Source of the DNA: Sedimentisphaerales bacterium
GTDB taxonomy: Bacteria; Planctomycetota; Phycisphaerae; Sedimentisphaerales; SG8-4
Assembly: GCA_016928975.1 (NCBI GenBank)
Contig: JAFGJR010000335.1
Span: forward strand, 1-56,526
Length of the DNA stretch: 56,526 bases
Reading direction: 5' to 3'
Numbering within the stretch: position 1 is the stretch's first letter; each line of letters begins with the position of its first letter. Of this stretch, positions 49,704 to 56,526 are shown one piece after another. A program made the translations under genes and the position numbers. The notes under the pieces are model-generated. The model ran no database searches. It worked only from the letters and a program-made list of their open reading frames with translations, and was not told the DNA's origin.

Positions 49704-50231
49704 ATGAAGTGTCCTGCTTGTAATAGACAACTGCGACAAATGGATGTTGGAGGAATCGTCGTGGACGTGTGTGAGAACGGTTGCGGCGGAATCTGGTTTG
49801 ACAACTACGAGCTCGAGAAGGTCGATGAGAAGCATGAGTCGGCCGGGGAAAAGCTACTGGACATTCCGAAGGACCCGGACGTCGTCGTCGATCATACGGC
49901 GCAACGCCTGTGCCCCAAGTGCGGGAGCCAGCCGATGCTCAAGCATTTCATGAGCGTCAAGCACGAAGTCGAGGTGGATGAATGTCCGGCCTGCCGAGGG
50001 TTCTGGCTGGACTGCGGGGAGCTGGGTCAGATTCGCGCTCAGTACGGAACCAAGGAAGACCGACAGAGAGCCGCCGACCAATACTTCGATGAGGTCTTCG
50101 GCGATGAGCTGGCCCGGATGACACAGGAGAACGAGGAAAAGCTGGCGCGGGCCCGCCGAATCGCGCACATGTTTCGCTTCATCTGCCCCACCTACTACAT
50201 TCCAGGCAAGCAGTGGTGCGGGGCCTTCTGA
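49704..50231 (+). CDS. TFIIB-type zinc-ribbon protein
   Basis: A 175-residue protein with two zinc ribbons of the zf-TFIIB type: MKCPACNRQLRQMDVGG with VDVCENGCGGIWFDNYELEK, and LCPKCGSQPMLKHFMS with DECPACRGFWLDCGELGQIR. The C-terminal third is helical and ends in CPTYYIPGKQWCGAF. Such proteins bind zinc but have no known role. Start ATG 49704 follows GGGAGG. It is followed 40 bp later by a membrane protein, so the two could be co-transcribed. Confidence 0.9.
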   Translation: MKCPACNRQLRQMDVGGIVVDVCENGCGGIWFDNYELEKVDEKHESAGEKLLDIPKDPDVVVDHTAQRLCPKCGSQPMLKHFMSVKHEVEVDECPACRGFWLDCGELGQIRAQYGTKEDRQRAADQYFDEVFGDELARMTQENEEKLARARRIAHMFRFICPTYYIPGKQWCGAF

Positions 50232-50271
50232 TCGCTGACGCGCGGCGGAGCTTGCATATCGGAGACGGAGA

Positions 50272-50730
50272 ATGAATGCGTCGAACATTGTAGCGGCGAT
50301 TTCGGTGGGCATCATGGTCTTTGCCCGGCTGTTTATGGGGATATTGCTGTTTCTCTCGGGCAACGTATCGGTCGTCGGCATTGTCTTGCCGGTCGCGGTC
50401 GCACTTCTAATCCTCATCGGCATCCTTGTAGGCCAGCGTTTGGCGTGGCAGTGGGGCCGGCTGTTGGGCCTCCTCGGCGGGATCATCTTGACCCTGGCTG
50501 CCGTCGGGGCCTTTGCCCAGGCGCAGGAGGGTTCGGGCTATGTTGTTGCCGGCGTTCTTATGGCTTTGCAGGGCTTGCCGTTGTTCCCGATGTTCTTCGC
50601 CTTGGGCACGCGGGGAGCGAAGGAGCACTTCCGTCTCATCTGTCCCGAGTGCGGCAGTGGCAGGCCCAAGGGCGGCAATTTCCTCTTCACCAAGGCCGTC
50701 TGCCGCAAGTGCAGCGCCACGTGGCAGTGA
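50272..50730 (+). CDS. Membrane protein with C-terminal zinc ribbon
   Basis: A 152-residue protein. Four hydrophobic helices can be counted: IVAAISVGIMVFARLFMGI, VGIVLPVAVALLILIGILVG, LLGLLGGIILTLAAVGAFA and VVAGVLMALQGLPLFPMFFA. The tail FRLICPECGSGRPKGG plus FTKAVCRKCSATWQ has two CxxC knuckles of a zinc ribbon. GGAGA precedes the ATG. It lies between the zinc-ribbon gene and the long membrane protein gene, all on the same strand with short gaps, so they may form one unit of related envelope proteins. Function unknown. Confidence 0.8.
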   Translation: MNASNIVAAISVGIMVFARLFMGILLFLSGNVSVVGIVLPVAVALLILIGILVGQRLAWQWGRLLGLLGGIILTLAAVGAFAQAQEGSGYVVAGVLMALQGLPLFPMFFALGTRGAKEHFRLICPECGSGRPKGGNFLFTKAVCRKCSATWQ

Positions 50731-50777
50731 CCGACGCCAATGAGCAGACGTCTCGCGACAGGAGCCGACGCAAAACC

Positions 50778-52559
50778 ATGTATAGAAACTCACTGAGACT
50801 ATCGACGCGATTCGGCATCGTCCTGCTGGTGTTCGTGGCCGCCGGGACGGTGATGTGGCTGGGATTGCTTCTGGATGAGGACATGGGCGCATTCGACCCG
50901 CCCGGGCTTGTGGTCCTTGGGCTCAATGTGCTGTTCCTGGCTCTCTCTCTGTTGTTTCTCGGCCGGGTTCGTTGGGTCCGTCCAGCAGCGTCGTTCGTGC
51001 TGCATGGAGTGAGCGTAGGATTTGTGGTTGTGGCTGTTGCTGTGATGTGCAGTGACGAGACCATTGGGACCAGAATGCTGGTTGTGGCCTTTGCCCTGCT
51101 GGCCGTTGGTCTGGCGTTTGCCGGAATTCTGACTTTGCACGGCGACGACATGCGAGACGATCTGGCACGTACTCTCGAGTCGCAACGAGCGCCGACCAGA
51201 CGGTCAAGGAAGGGACGGATCGCCCTGGCGGTGGTTTGCTGTATCGTGCTGTTCCTCTCCTGGGCTGCCTGGCGTATCGTTCCGCTCCTGTTGGCCCAAC
51301 CGACGATCGCGGTAGACTACTTGGCCGAGGCAAATCGTCTCAACAGACCCGCCGACTACGATCCGAGTTTGAACGCCGCACCCCACTGCGACAAGTTGTT
51401 TGCCGATTTTACTCCGCTGCCGGACGGACTGGAAGAACGATGGAAAGCGTGGCCGGCTGACTTAACGCCCAACGAGCTCGGGGCGCTGGAGCAATGGGCC
51501 TCGTCCCATGACTCCTCGCTGCGAGCGCTGGCATCAGCGGCTCGATGTCCCTACTGGTGGTTCGAGCTGACATCCGAAGATGGGGCTCTGTGCAGCATCA
51601 AGATGCCGTACGCCGAGGAAATGCGGCGCTGTGCCTGGGCGTTCGTTTTGCTGGCCAAGTACCGCGCCAGCCAGGGCCAGGCGAACGCCGCGATTGGGCA
51701 ACTTGTCGATATGCACATGATAGGAGTCCATCGGGCGCGAGGCGGTACGCTGGTCGAACAGTTGTCTGGCCTGGCGGTTTGCAAGCTGTGCTACGACTCG
51801 TTGCTTGACGTGCTGGACCGATGCAGTGTTGACGCTGCCACCTTGCGGCTGTCGTTGGAGACCTTGGAGGCGAGATTGCCGCAATTGAACGTTCCTCGCT
51901 TTGACGACATCGAGCGTCTCTATGGCTACGATTCCTTTCAGCGTTCGTTCAGTGACGATGGCCACGGCGGTGGACGGCTCATCCCTCGCCTATTGTACGC
52001 TATGAAGAAAGACGGTGGTCTTTATTCACCGCCACTGTCGTACCTTGACGCGGTTTGGATCTGTGCGACCCATCCCGATCGCGCCCGGACCATTCGGCTG
52101 TTCGACGAGTGCTGGCGGGTGGTCAGCGCGCTGGCGAATCAGACGCCGTGGGAGCTCTACAGTCATGGCATGTCCGTCGAAGCACGGCTGGACGAGATAT
52201 TGGCGGGCAATTACCTTCTCCGCAGCAGTGCTCGCCCAACGGCAGGCTGTATCCGTCTGGGCTGGCAGCATCGCGTGTATGGTCGAGCCGTAGTCACGAT
52301 CCTGGCCGTTCTCGCCCGGAAGGCCGAGAAGGGTCAGTGGCCGGCGTCGTTGGGCGATCTCGTCGCGGAAGGATATCTGCGCGAGATCCCGATGGACCCC
52401 TACAGCAATGAGCCACTCGTCTACAAGGTGACAGAGGACAACTTCGTTCTATACTGCGTGGCCGAGAACTTCCGCGACGACGGGGGAGATAACGTTGAGT
52501 GGGATGAGAGTGCATCAGGCGGCGACCGTGTCTTCTGGCCTGTCGACCTGAGCTATTAG
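50778..52559 (+). CDS. Large membrane protein with GspG-like C-terminal motif
   Basis: A 593-residue protein. The N-terminal third holds hydrophobic helices (FGIVLLVFVAAGTVMWLGLL, LVVLGLNVLFLALSLLFL, SFVLHGVSVGFVVVAVAVM, MLVVAFALLAVGLAFAGI, LAVVCCIVLFLSWAAW). The central 300 residues are soluble and helical. The last 60 residues (GYLREIPMDPYSNEPLVYKV, VLYCVAENFRDDGGDN) resemble the C-terminal end of type II secretion pseudopilin GspG, including the DDGG calcium-site end. That motif recurs in many planctomycete proteins without a secretion system nearby. Start ATG 50778. The exact family is not recognised. Confidence 0.7.
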   Translation: MYRNSLRLSTRFGIVLLVFVAAGTVMWLGLLLDEDMGAFDPPGLVVLGLNVLFLALSLLFLGRVRWVRPAASFVLHGVSVGFVVVAVAVMCSDETIGTRMLVVAFALLAVGLAFAGILTLHGDDMRDDLARTLESQRAPTRRSRKGRIALAVVCCIVLFLSWAAWRIVPLLLAQPTIAVDYLAEANRLNRPADYDPSLNAAPHCDKLFADFTPLPDGLEERWKAWPADLTPNELGALEQWASSHDSSLRALASAARCPYWWFELTSEDGALCSIKMPYAEEMRRCAWAFVLLAKYRASQGQANAAIGQLVDMHMIGVHRARGGTLVEQLSGLAVCKLCYDSLLDVLDRCSVDAATLRLSLETLEARLPQLNVPRFDDIERLYGYDSFQRSFSDDGHGGGRLIPRLLYAMKKDGGLYSPPLSYLDAVWICATHPDRARTIRLFDECWRVVSALANQTPWELYSHGMSVEARLDEILAGNYLLRSSARPTAGCIRLGWQHRVYGRAVVTILAVLARKAEKGQWPASLGDLVAEGYLREIPMDPYSNEPLVYKVTEDNFVLYCVAENFRDDGGDNVEWDESASGGDRVFWPVDLSY

Positions 52560-52593
52560 GCCGCCCGCGCTCTGTCAGTTCGGTCCAAGGAAT

Positions 52594-53142
52594 TTACCTG
52601 CCTCTGCGGAGAGCGCCTGCGGTCACGGCGATGGCCTGCCTCAATTCGTCCGGGGCCAGCACGGCTATCTGGCCGTTGAGGAACAACACGACGGATTTTC
52701 CCTCGTGAACGGGCTCGGGTTCGTAGACCAGCACGTTGGTGGGTGGCATGTCATTCCTCTGGCCGGGGATGTAGACGTACGTCGGCGTGTTCGGCTCGCT
52801 ACAGCGAAAGAGGCGTGAATCGCCGCAGTAGGACACCAACTCCTGCTGAGAGGACGGGAACTTCTCGTTCTCCATCGCATAGACTTGCAGAGTCTGGTAG
52901 ATCGAACGCATGTTCATCTGGCACTTCATGGCCGAGGCCTTGTGGCTGGTATCTATCAGGACCTCGCTGTACTGCTGGCCGGCCTGGCCGAACTGCTTTA
53001 TGATCCACAAGATGCTGAAAGCGAGCAAGCCGAAGAAGATCACGGCAGTGATGATGTTGATAATTGTCCCGCCGCGCATCCGGCATGTGCTCTCGCCCGC
53101 ACGTCTGCACGGAACTCTCGGCGATTCTGGGCTAATAGACAT
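52594..53142 (-). CDS. Membrane-anchored pseudopilin-like protein
   Basis: A 182-residue protein. One N-terminal membrane helix (TIINIITAVIFFGLLAFSIL) follows RRAGESTCRMRGG. The soluble part CQMNMRSIYQTLQVYAMENE, KFPSSQQELVSYCGD and RCSEPNTPTYVYIPGQRN resembles type II secretion/type IV pseudopilin-like proteins common in planctomycetes. It lacks a classical prepilin cleavage motif of the GFTLIEL type before the helix, so it may be non-processed. Start ATG 53142 has AAAGGTG just upstream; a longer frame to 53202 lacks one. It is transcribed convergently toward the gene at 50778, 34 bp apart. Confidence 0.75.
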   Translation of the reverse strand: MSISPESPRVPCRRAGESTCRMRGGTIINIITAVIFFGLLAFSILWIIKQFGQAGQQYSEVLIDTSHKASAMKCQMNMRSIYQTLQVYAMENEKFPSSQQELVSYCGDSRLFRCSEPNTPTYVYIPGQRNDMPPTNVLVYEPEPVHEGKSVVLFLNGQIAVLAPDELRQAIAVTAGALRRGR

Positions 53143-53463
53143 AGCTGCACCTTTCAAGTGACACAGGACCCTACGCCCTTGCGGACCTACGTGTTCATCC
53201 ATGCTACGACTGGGACACGCATGTCGTCAACCGCAATCGATCACTGAAAACATCTCGCCTTCGCCACGAGTACACACCGCAATCGCGGGGTGTAGTTGCA
53301 GGCTCTTCCCGCTGATTCGGTCGGAATGGATCGGGCCGGTCGAAGGCATGTGCGGTCGGATATCGACTGCCGGTGCACAATCCTGTTATCGCCGCGAGGG
53401 AAAAGTGCCGATGTGATTATGGTCGTGCAGTACATGATGCCTGTTTGAGCCGAGGGCAACCCA
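53143..53463. other. Divergent spacer before the EIIA-like gene
   Basis: A 321-base region between two divergent genes. I see no gene and no convincing promoter pair, although both flanking genes must be served from here. Confidence 0.3.
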
Positions 53464-54183
53464 ATGCCGTATAGAAGCATGACTGTCAAGGAACTGGCCC
53501 AGATGCTGGGCGCCGATACGCGCCGGCTGGAACGCATGGCCGAGCGGGGCGAGGTCCCATGCCAGAAGGTTGGGGGGCAGTTGCGTTTCAATCGGGCCGA
53601 GATCACCGAGTGGCTGCAACAGAACATGGCCACTATGAACGGCAACCATCTGGCCGAAGTGGACGCCGGGATCGGCGCGCACCGGCAGAGGCAGCAGGAC
53701 GAGCCTGTCATCAGCCCGTTGCTCAGGCCGGAAGCGGTTGCCGTGCAACTGAAGTCACGGGGCAAGAATAGTCTCCTGAGGGAATTGGTGGGCTTGGCCG
53801 GCAAGACCGGCCTCGTATACGACGAGCAAGCCGTGCTGGAAGCCATTGTCGCGCGTGAGGAGTTGTGCAGCACGGCGGTTGAAGGTGGCATCGCCATCCC
53901 GCATCCGCGCCGCCCTCTGCCCTACGACCTCGGGGCGCCGGTCCTGGTTGTCGGCCGGACCGGGCGCGGCATTGTCTTCGGCGCTCCCGACGGCAAACTC
54001 ACCGATTTGTTCTTCTTGATGGCCTCGCAGGACGACCGCCATCACCTGCACCTGCTGGCCCGCCTGTGTCGGATGCTCCACGACCAGGAGTCTCTCGATC
54101 AGCTCAGGGCCGCCGAAACCGTAGAAGAGATGATCGAGCTGTTGAGGACCCGCGAGCGGGAGGTCCTCGCTCATTCAGCTTGA
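53464..54183 (+). CDS. DNA-binding HTH fused to PTS EIIA (PtsN-like) protein
   Basis: A 239-residue protein. The N-terminal 60 residues form an excisionase/MerR-type helix-turn-helix (MTVKELAQMLGADTRRLERM, GGQLRFNRAEITEWL). After a linker, residues 90-235 are the EIIA(Fru/Ntr) domain with SLLRELVGLAGKTGLVYDEQ, the phosphoryl-acceptor His in GGIAIPHPRRPLPYDLG, PVLVVGRTGRGIVFGAPDGK and LTDLFFLMASQDDRHHLHLL. EIIA(Ntr) passes phosphate from the PTS phosphotransfer chain to regulate targets. A fused DNA-binding domain would make it a direct, phosphate-controlled transcription regulator, which is inference. No PTS enzyme gene is visible in the window. Confidence 0.88.
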   Translation: MPYRSMTVKELAQMLGADTRRLERMAERGEVPCQKVGGQLRFNRAEITEWLQQNMATMNGNHLAEVDAGIGAHRQRQQDEPVISPLLRPEAVAVQLKSRGKNSLLRELVGLAGKTGLVYDEQAVLEAIVAREELCSTAVEGGIAIPHPRRPLPYDLGAPVLVVGRTGRGIVFGAPDGKLTDLFFLMASQDDRHHLHLLARLCRMLHDQESLDQLRAAETVEEMIELLRTREREVLAHSA

Positions 54184-54292
54184 GCGGGCGTCCTGGGCCA
54201 TTTATTCGGACGTTACGGCGTTGCGCGCTACTGGCGTGCGAAAGAGTAAATGTTGTCGGGCCGCATAGTCGATGACTATAGAGAGACTGATG

Positions 54293-54322
54293 TTGAAAGA
54301 CTCGACGGTGTCCAGGTAGAAT
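54293..54322 (+). promoter_or_regulatory. Sigma-70-like promoter for the lipoprotein gene
   Basis: TTGAAA (54293-54298), 18-base spacer, TAGAAT (54317-54322). Predicted start near 54329, 24 bases before ATG 54353. Confidence 0.55.
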
Positions 54323-54352
54323 GCTGCCAGGATTTGAGTTCTCAGGACGAAT

Positions 54353-54733
54353 ATGGTTGTCGCTCGCACAAGCCGTTGTCTGGCGTACGTGTCATGCCTT
54401 CTCTTGCTCCTCGTGGTGACGGCCGGATGCATGACCGACCTGACGGTGGGAAGGGACTACGGAGAGCCTCCGATCTGCGAAGTCCACGCCAGCGTAATGA
54501 CCAAGCAGAAGGTGCCGGTCATTTCCGGGTACGATCTCTACGGACCCGAATGGGCGGCCGCTATGCACGAGCTGTTTCCCCATTGCGACAGCCCGCGCCG
54601 CTGGGAGGGTGATGTGGCCGTCTACGGGGAATGGGCCCTTGACTACGTTTGCCCCGAGTGCAACAAGGCCCGCGACGCCTGGTTCGTTGAGACGAAGCCC
54701 GACATCGCCAGGGCCAAAGGAATCATCAAGTAG
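54353..54733 (+). CDS. Small lipoprotein, unknown function
   Basis: A 126-residue protein with a lipoprotein signal: SCLLLLLVVTAGCMTD has the lipobox TAGC. The mature part is rich in Cys, His, Trp and Tyr: CEVHASVMTKQKVPV, HELFPHCDSPRRWEG and YVCPECNKARDAWFVE. It may bind metal through these residues. No family is recognised. It lies 169 bp after the EIIA-like gene with its own promoter. Confidence 0.72.
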   Translation: MVVARTSRCLAYVSCLLLLLVVTAGCMTDLTVGRDYGEPPICEVHASVMTKQKVPVISGYDLYGPEWAAAMHELFPHCDSPRRWEGDVAVYGEWALDYVCPECNKARDAWFVETKPDIARAKGIIK

Positions 54734-54805
54734 ACGCTGAGCTCCTTTCGAATTGCCGCCCCGAGCGCGGTCAAGAGGTCCGGCTCAAAAGGACCTGCGA
54801 CGAGG

Positions 54806-55432
54806 CTATTTCTTCCTTAGCGCCAGCGTGTGGATGGTGCGTTTGTCCTTGATGTATTTCCGCTCGTAGTTGGTGCCGGTCAGCTCACCTTCCGCAGCGC
54901 CGGCGGGCCGGACGAATTCCGTCGGCTCAAGCGCGTGCCGGCAAGCCGTCGCCACCTCCTTCATCTGCTCGAAGTACTCGACATGGTCCGTCGCGAGTCG
55001 GATGTCCCCTCCACGCTTGAGACAGCGGATCAACGTTGCCATGTTCGATAACTGGATGAGCCGTCGCTTGTGGTGGCGCTTCTTCGGCCAAGGATCGGGG
55101 AAGTAAATGTGAAAGCAGTCCACCGATTCGGCGGGCACGGCCTCGGCCAGGAAGGTCGCAGCGTCGGTGCGGATTATGCGGACGTTCGTCAGGCCCCAGC
55201 GCCCGATGCGGTCCACCGCATGCCGGTAGAACCTGCGCGCCCACTCGATACCGAGGAAGTTCACATGCGGCTGCGCTTGTGCCTCGTGAACGAGGAAGGT
55301 CCCTTTGCCGGAACCGATTTCAATATGAACCGGGCCGGGACGTCCGAAAATCTGGGCAAGATCGATCCGACCGATGACGTCTTCCGATCTTAATGCTGCC
55401 GAGGCGTATTTTCTCAGTTCGTGTCCCATCAT
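54806..55432 (-). CDS. trmB: tRNA (guanine-N7-)-methyltransferase
   Basis: A 208-residue SAM-dependent methyltransferase. The SAM loop is HIEIGSGKGTFLVHE (residues 36-50). Then come FLGIEWARRFYRHAV, VRIIRTDAATFLAEAV, the signature IYFPDPWPKKRHHKRRL and a C-terminal GTNYERKYIKDKRTIHTL. TrmB makes m7G at position 46 of tRNA. Two adjacent ATGs (55432 and 55429) fit the family N-terminus MMGHELRKYAS. A TTG at 55483 would lie at the predicted transcription start and is rejected. A minus-strand promoter is at 55489-55517. The gene is divergent from the isochorismatase-like gene. Confidence 0.94.
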   Translation of the reverse strand: MMGHELRKYASAALRSEDVIGRIDLAQIFGRPGPVHIEIGSGKGTFLVHEAQAQPHVNFLGIEWARRFYRHAVDRIGRWGLTNVRIIRTDAATFLAEAVPAESVDCFHIYFPDPWPKKRHHKRRLIQLSNMATLIRCLKRGGDIRLATDHVEYFEQMKEVATACRHALEPTEFVRPAGAAEGELTGTNYERKYIKDKRTIHTLALRKK

Positions 55433-55488
55433 TCTGATGGTGTGCAAGAGCGTAATTCCCGCAGCAAATAGTAGGTTTTGCAAGGTCC

Positions 55489-55517
55489 ATTATACAGACA
55501 AATCGCAATCGAGTGAA
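55489..55517 (-). promoter_or_regulatory. Sigma-70-like promoter for trmB
   Basis: On the minus strand TTCACT (55517-55512), 17-base spacer, perfect TATAAT (55494-55489). Predicted start near 55482, 50 bases before ATG 55432. Confidence 0.65.
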
Positions 55518-55662
55518 ACGGCAAATAAATTTCCAGTACCACCGTTACTAAAGTGCGCTCAACGGGCACACGATTAGTGAAGAGAAGACGTGAACTCTTT
55601 TGTGGGTGACGCGTATTCTGGGTAGAACCGGAATCGCTGGTGCCCGGAAAGGGAGTATAGGG

Positions 55663-56370
55663 ATGATACTTCAAATGGTCAGGGCCAAGCGCAGGCAGGT
55701 TCTCGTCGATATCAACACGCAAAGGGATTTCATGTTGGCCGATGGCGGTGCCTGTATCAGAAATCATCGGCGGGTGTTGGCGCACATCCGCCGCATGATG
55801 GCCTGGGCCAGACGCCGGGATATCCCCATCATCTCCACCTGCGAAGTCTACGCTGCCAACAATGGTCACAACGGTGAGCCGAAGTACTGTATTGACGGCA
55901 CGCTCGGCCAGAGGAAGATCGCTTACACCCTTGTGCCGAATCGCATCACCTTCCCGGCCGACGGCAGCACGGATCTGCCTCGTGACATGCTCCGGCGCTA
56001 CCAGCAGGTGGTTCTGCACAAGCGGTGCATGGACCCGTTCGACGAGCCGCGGATCGACCGTTTGCTGAGCGAGCTCTGTGCGGCCGAGTTCATTCTGATC
56101 GGCGCCTGTGCCGAAGGCGCGGTGAAGGCCGCCGCCTTGGGCCTGCTGCAAAGGGACAAGCGCGTGGCCGTCGTTGTGGATGCCGTCGGGTACCATGAGA
56201 GCCGCGAGGCGAAGATGGCGTTTCGGAAGATGGAAGCGAAAGGAGCGCGTCTCATTGAAACGCGGCGACTGGCCGGTTCGTCACATTTGCGCCAAGTGGG
56301 TCTGTGCCACTGTGAAAGCTGTCAGCGCCTTGGCCTGAAGACAGGCGTCAACGGCTCCGAAGAGAGTTAA
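55663..56370 (+). CDS. Isochorismatase-like cysteine hydrolase with Cys-rich C-terminus
   Basis: A 235-residue protein of the isochorismatase hydrolase fold. The catalytic triad is visible as Asp in VLVDINTQRDFM, Lys in VVLHKRCMDPFD and Cys in LIGACAEGAVKAA. IPIISTCEVYAANNG forms the substrate side. Relatives are nicotinamidases, N-carbamoylsarcosine amidases and isochorismatases; no substrate can be picked. The last 30 residues add HLRQVGLCHCESCQRLGLKT, a Cys/His cluster outside the normal fold that may bind metal. Start ATG 55663 follows GGGAG. A weak promoter, TTGTGG-17-TAGAAC, lies around 55600-55628. Confidence 0.88.
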   Translation: MILQMVRAKRRQVLVDINTQRDFMLADGGACIRNHRRVLAHIRRMMAWARRRDIPIISTCEVYAANNGHNGEPKYCIDGTLGQRKIAYTLVPNRITFPADGSTDLPRDMLRRYQQVVLHKRCMDPFDEPRIDRLLSELCAAEFILIGACAEGAVKAAALGLLQRDKRVAVVVDAVGYHESREAKMAFRKMEAKGARLIETRRLAGSSHLRQVGLCHCESCQRLGLKTGVNGSEES

Positions 56371-56466
56371 GCCCACGCGTCACCCCCTGCAGCGGCGCGA
56401 TGTCCTGCGTCTCCGCATCTCAAACGCAGAATGCTGCATTTGGGCTATGCACTTGACTCCAGCAGC

Positions 56467-56480
56467 CACTACATGTAGTG
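56467..56480. repeat. 14-bp perfect palindrome before the transposase start
   Basis: CACTACATGTAGTG is its own complement. It lies nine bases before the ATG at 56490 and may belong to the left end or leader of the insertion sequence. Confidence 0.6.
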
Positions 56481-56489
56481 TATGGGGGC

Positions 56490-56526
56490 ATGGAAGATTA
56501 CCCGAGGACTCTGCTGGAATTTGAAG
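56490..56526 (+). CDS. Start of a probable IS1595-family transposase (runs off right edge)
   Basis: Only 12 codons are present: MEDYPRTLLEFE. This matches the N-terminus of IS1595-type DDE transposases, which continue into a zinc ribbon and the catalytic domain. GGGGG lies immediately before the ATG. A left terminal inverted repeat could not be confirmed without the other end. The call depends on recognising a short peptide, so the family is likely but not proven. Confidence 0.55.
   Translation, partial: MEDYPRTLLEFE

Overview
This 56.5-kb, GC-rich window looks like a chromosome segment of a Gram-negative planctomycete, possibly a member of the Phycisphaerae. That placement is an inference. 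It rests on a planctomycete-type protein opening with an STGPRTAEGKA motif (860-1588), an ECF sigma factor with a long C-terminal extension (41174-43117), several zinc-ribbon membrane proteins and pseudopilin-like proteins of the kind common in that phylum, and a full lipid A/heptose gene set. I found no rRNA, tRNA, CRISPR array or prophage.

Layout. The left edge (1-393, minus) holds the first 131 codons of a UvrD/Rep-type helicase. It is followed by a spacer with two copies of a 40-bp palindrome-containing repeat, the STGPRT protein and typA. A minus-strand lipopolysaccharide island runs from lpxK (14589) down to 4221: lpxK, hldE, gmhA, gmhB with a membrane tail, waaF, a PAP2-type phosphatase, waaG, waaP, a GT4 glycosyltransferase and a second LPS-type kinase. 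Four of its junctions are 4-bp ATGA overlaps. Next come a B12-radical SAM protein, a Cys-rich DUF3795 protein, a DJ-1/PfpI protein, an NAD-type isocitrate dehydrogenase and a TraB-like protein. The plus-strand block 20665-25426 carries rpmB, then gatC, an esterase, gatA and gatB (tRNA-dependent amidotransferase), then a cupin. After plsY, a lemA pair and a pyruvate kinase without its C-terminal domain comes an AT-richer, PD-(D/E)XK-like DUF4365 gene with its own promoter.

The right half holds an ABC-F ATPase, a GspC-like PDZ protein, nnrE, a membrane-anchored coiled-coil protein with a possible BRCT-like C-terminus, a HAD phosphatase, a UbiA prenyltransferase next to a pseudouridine synthase, a Rid/chorismatase-like protein and the extended ECF sigma factor. 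It then has a run of zinc-ribbon membrane proteins, an ABC-2 exporter pair, an amphi-Trp protein, an FAD oxidoreductase, a DNA-binding EIIA(Ntr)-like fusion, trmB and an isochorismatase-like hydrolase. The last 37 bases appear to begin an IS1595-type transposase.

The most unusual signals are short dispersed palindromes that share a GTAGGRTGGG...CCCA core. One lies inside the lpxK reading frame, one forms an inverted pair like a REPIN at 45815-45888, and two flank the DUF3795 gene. Also notable are the ECF-sigma/membrane fusion and the putative BRCT-like fold on a membrane coiled coil. Many start codons were moved to internal ATG/GTG/TTG codons because of ribosome binding sites, 4-bp overlaps or sigma-70-like promoters.
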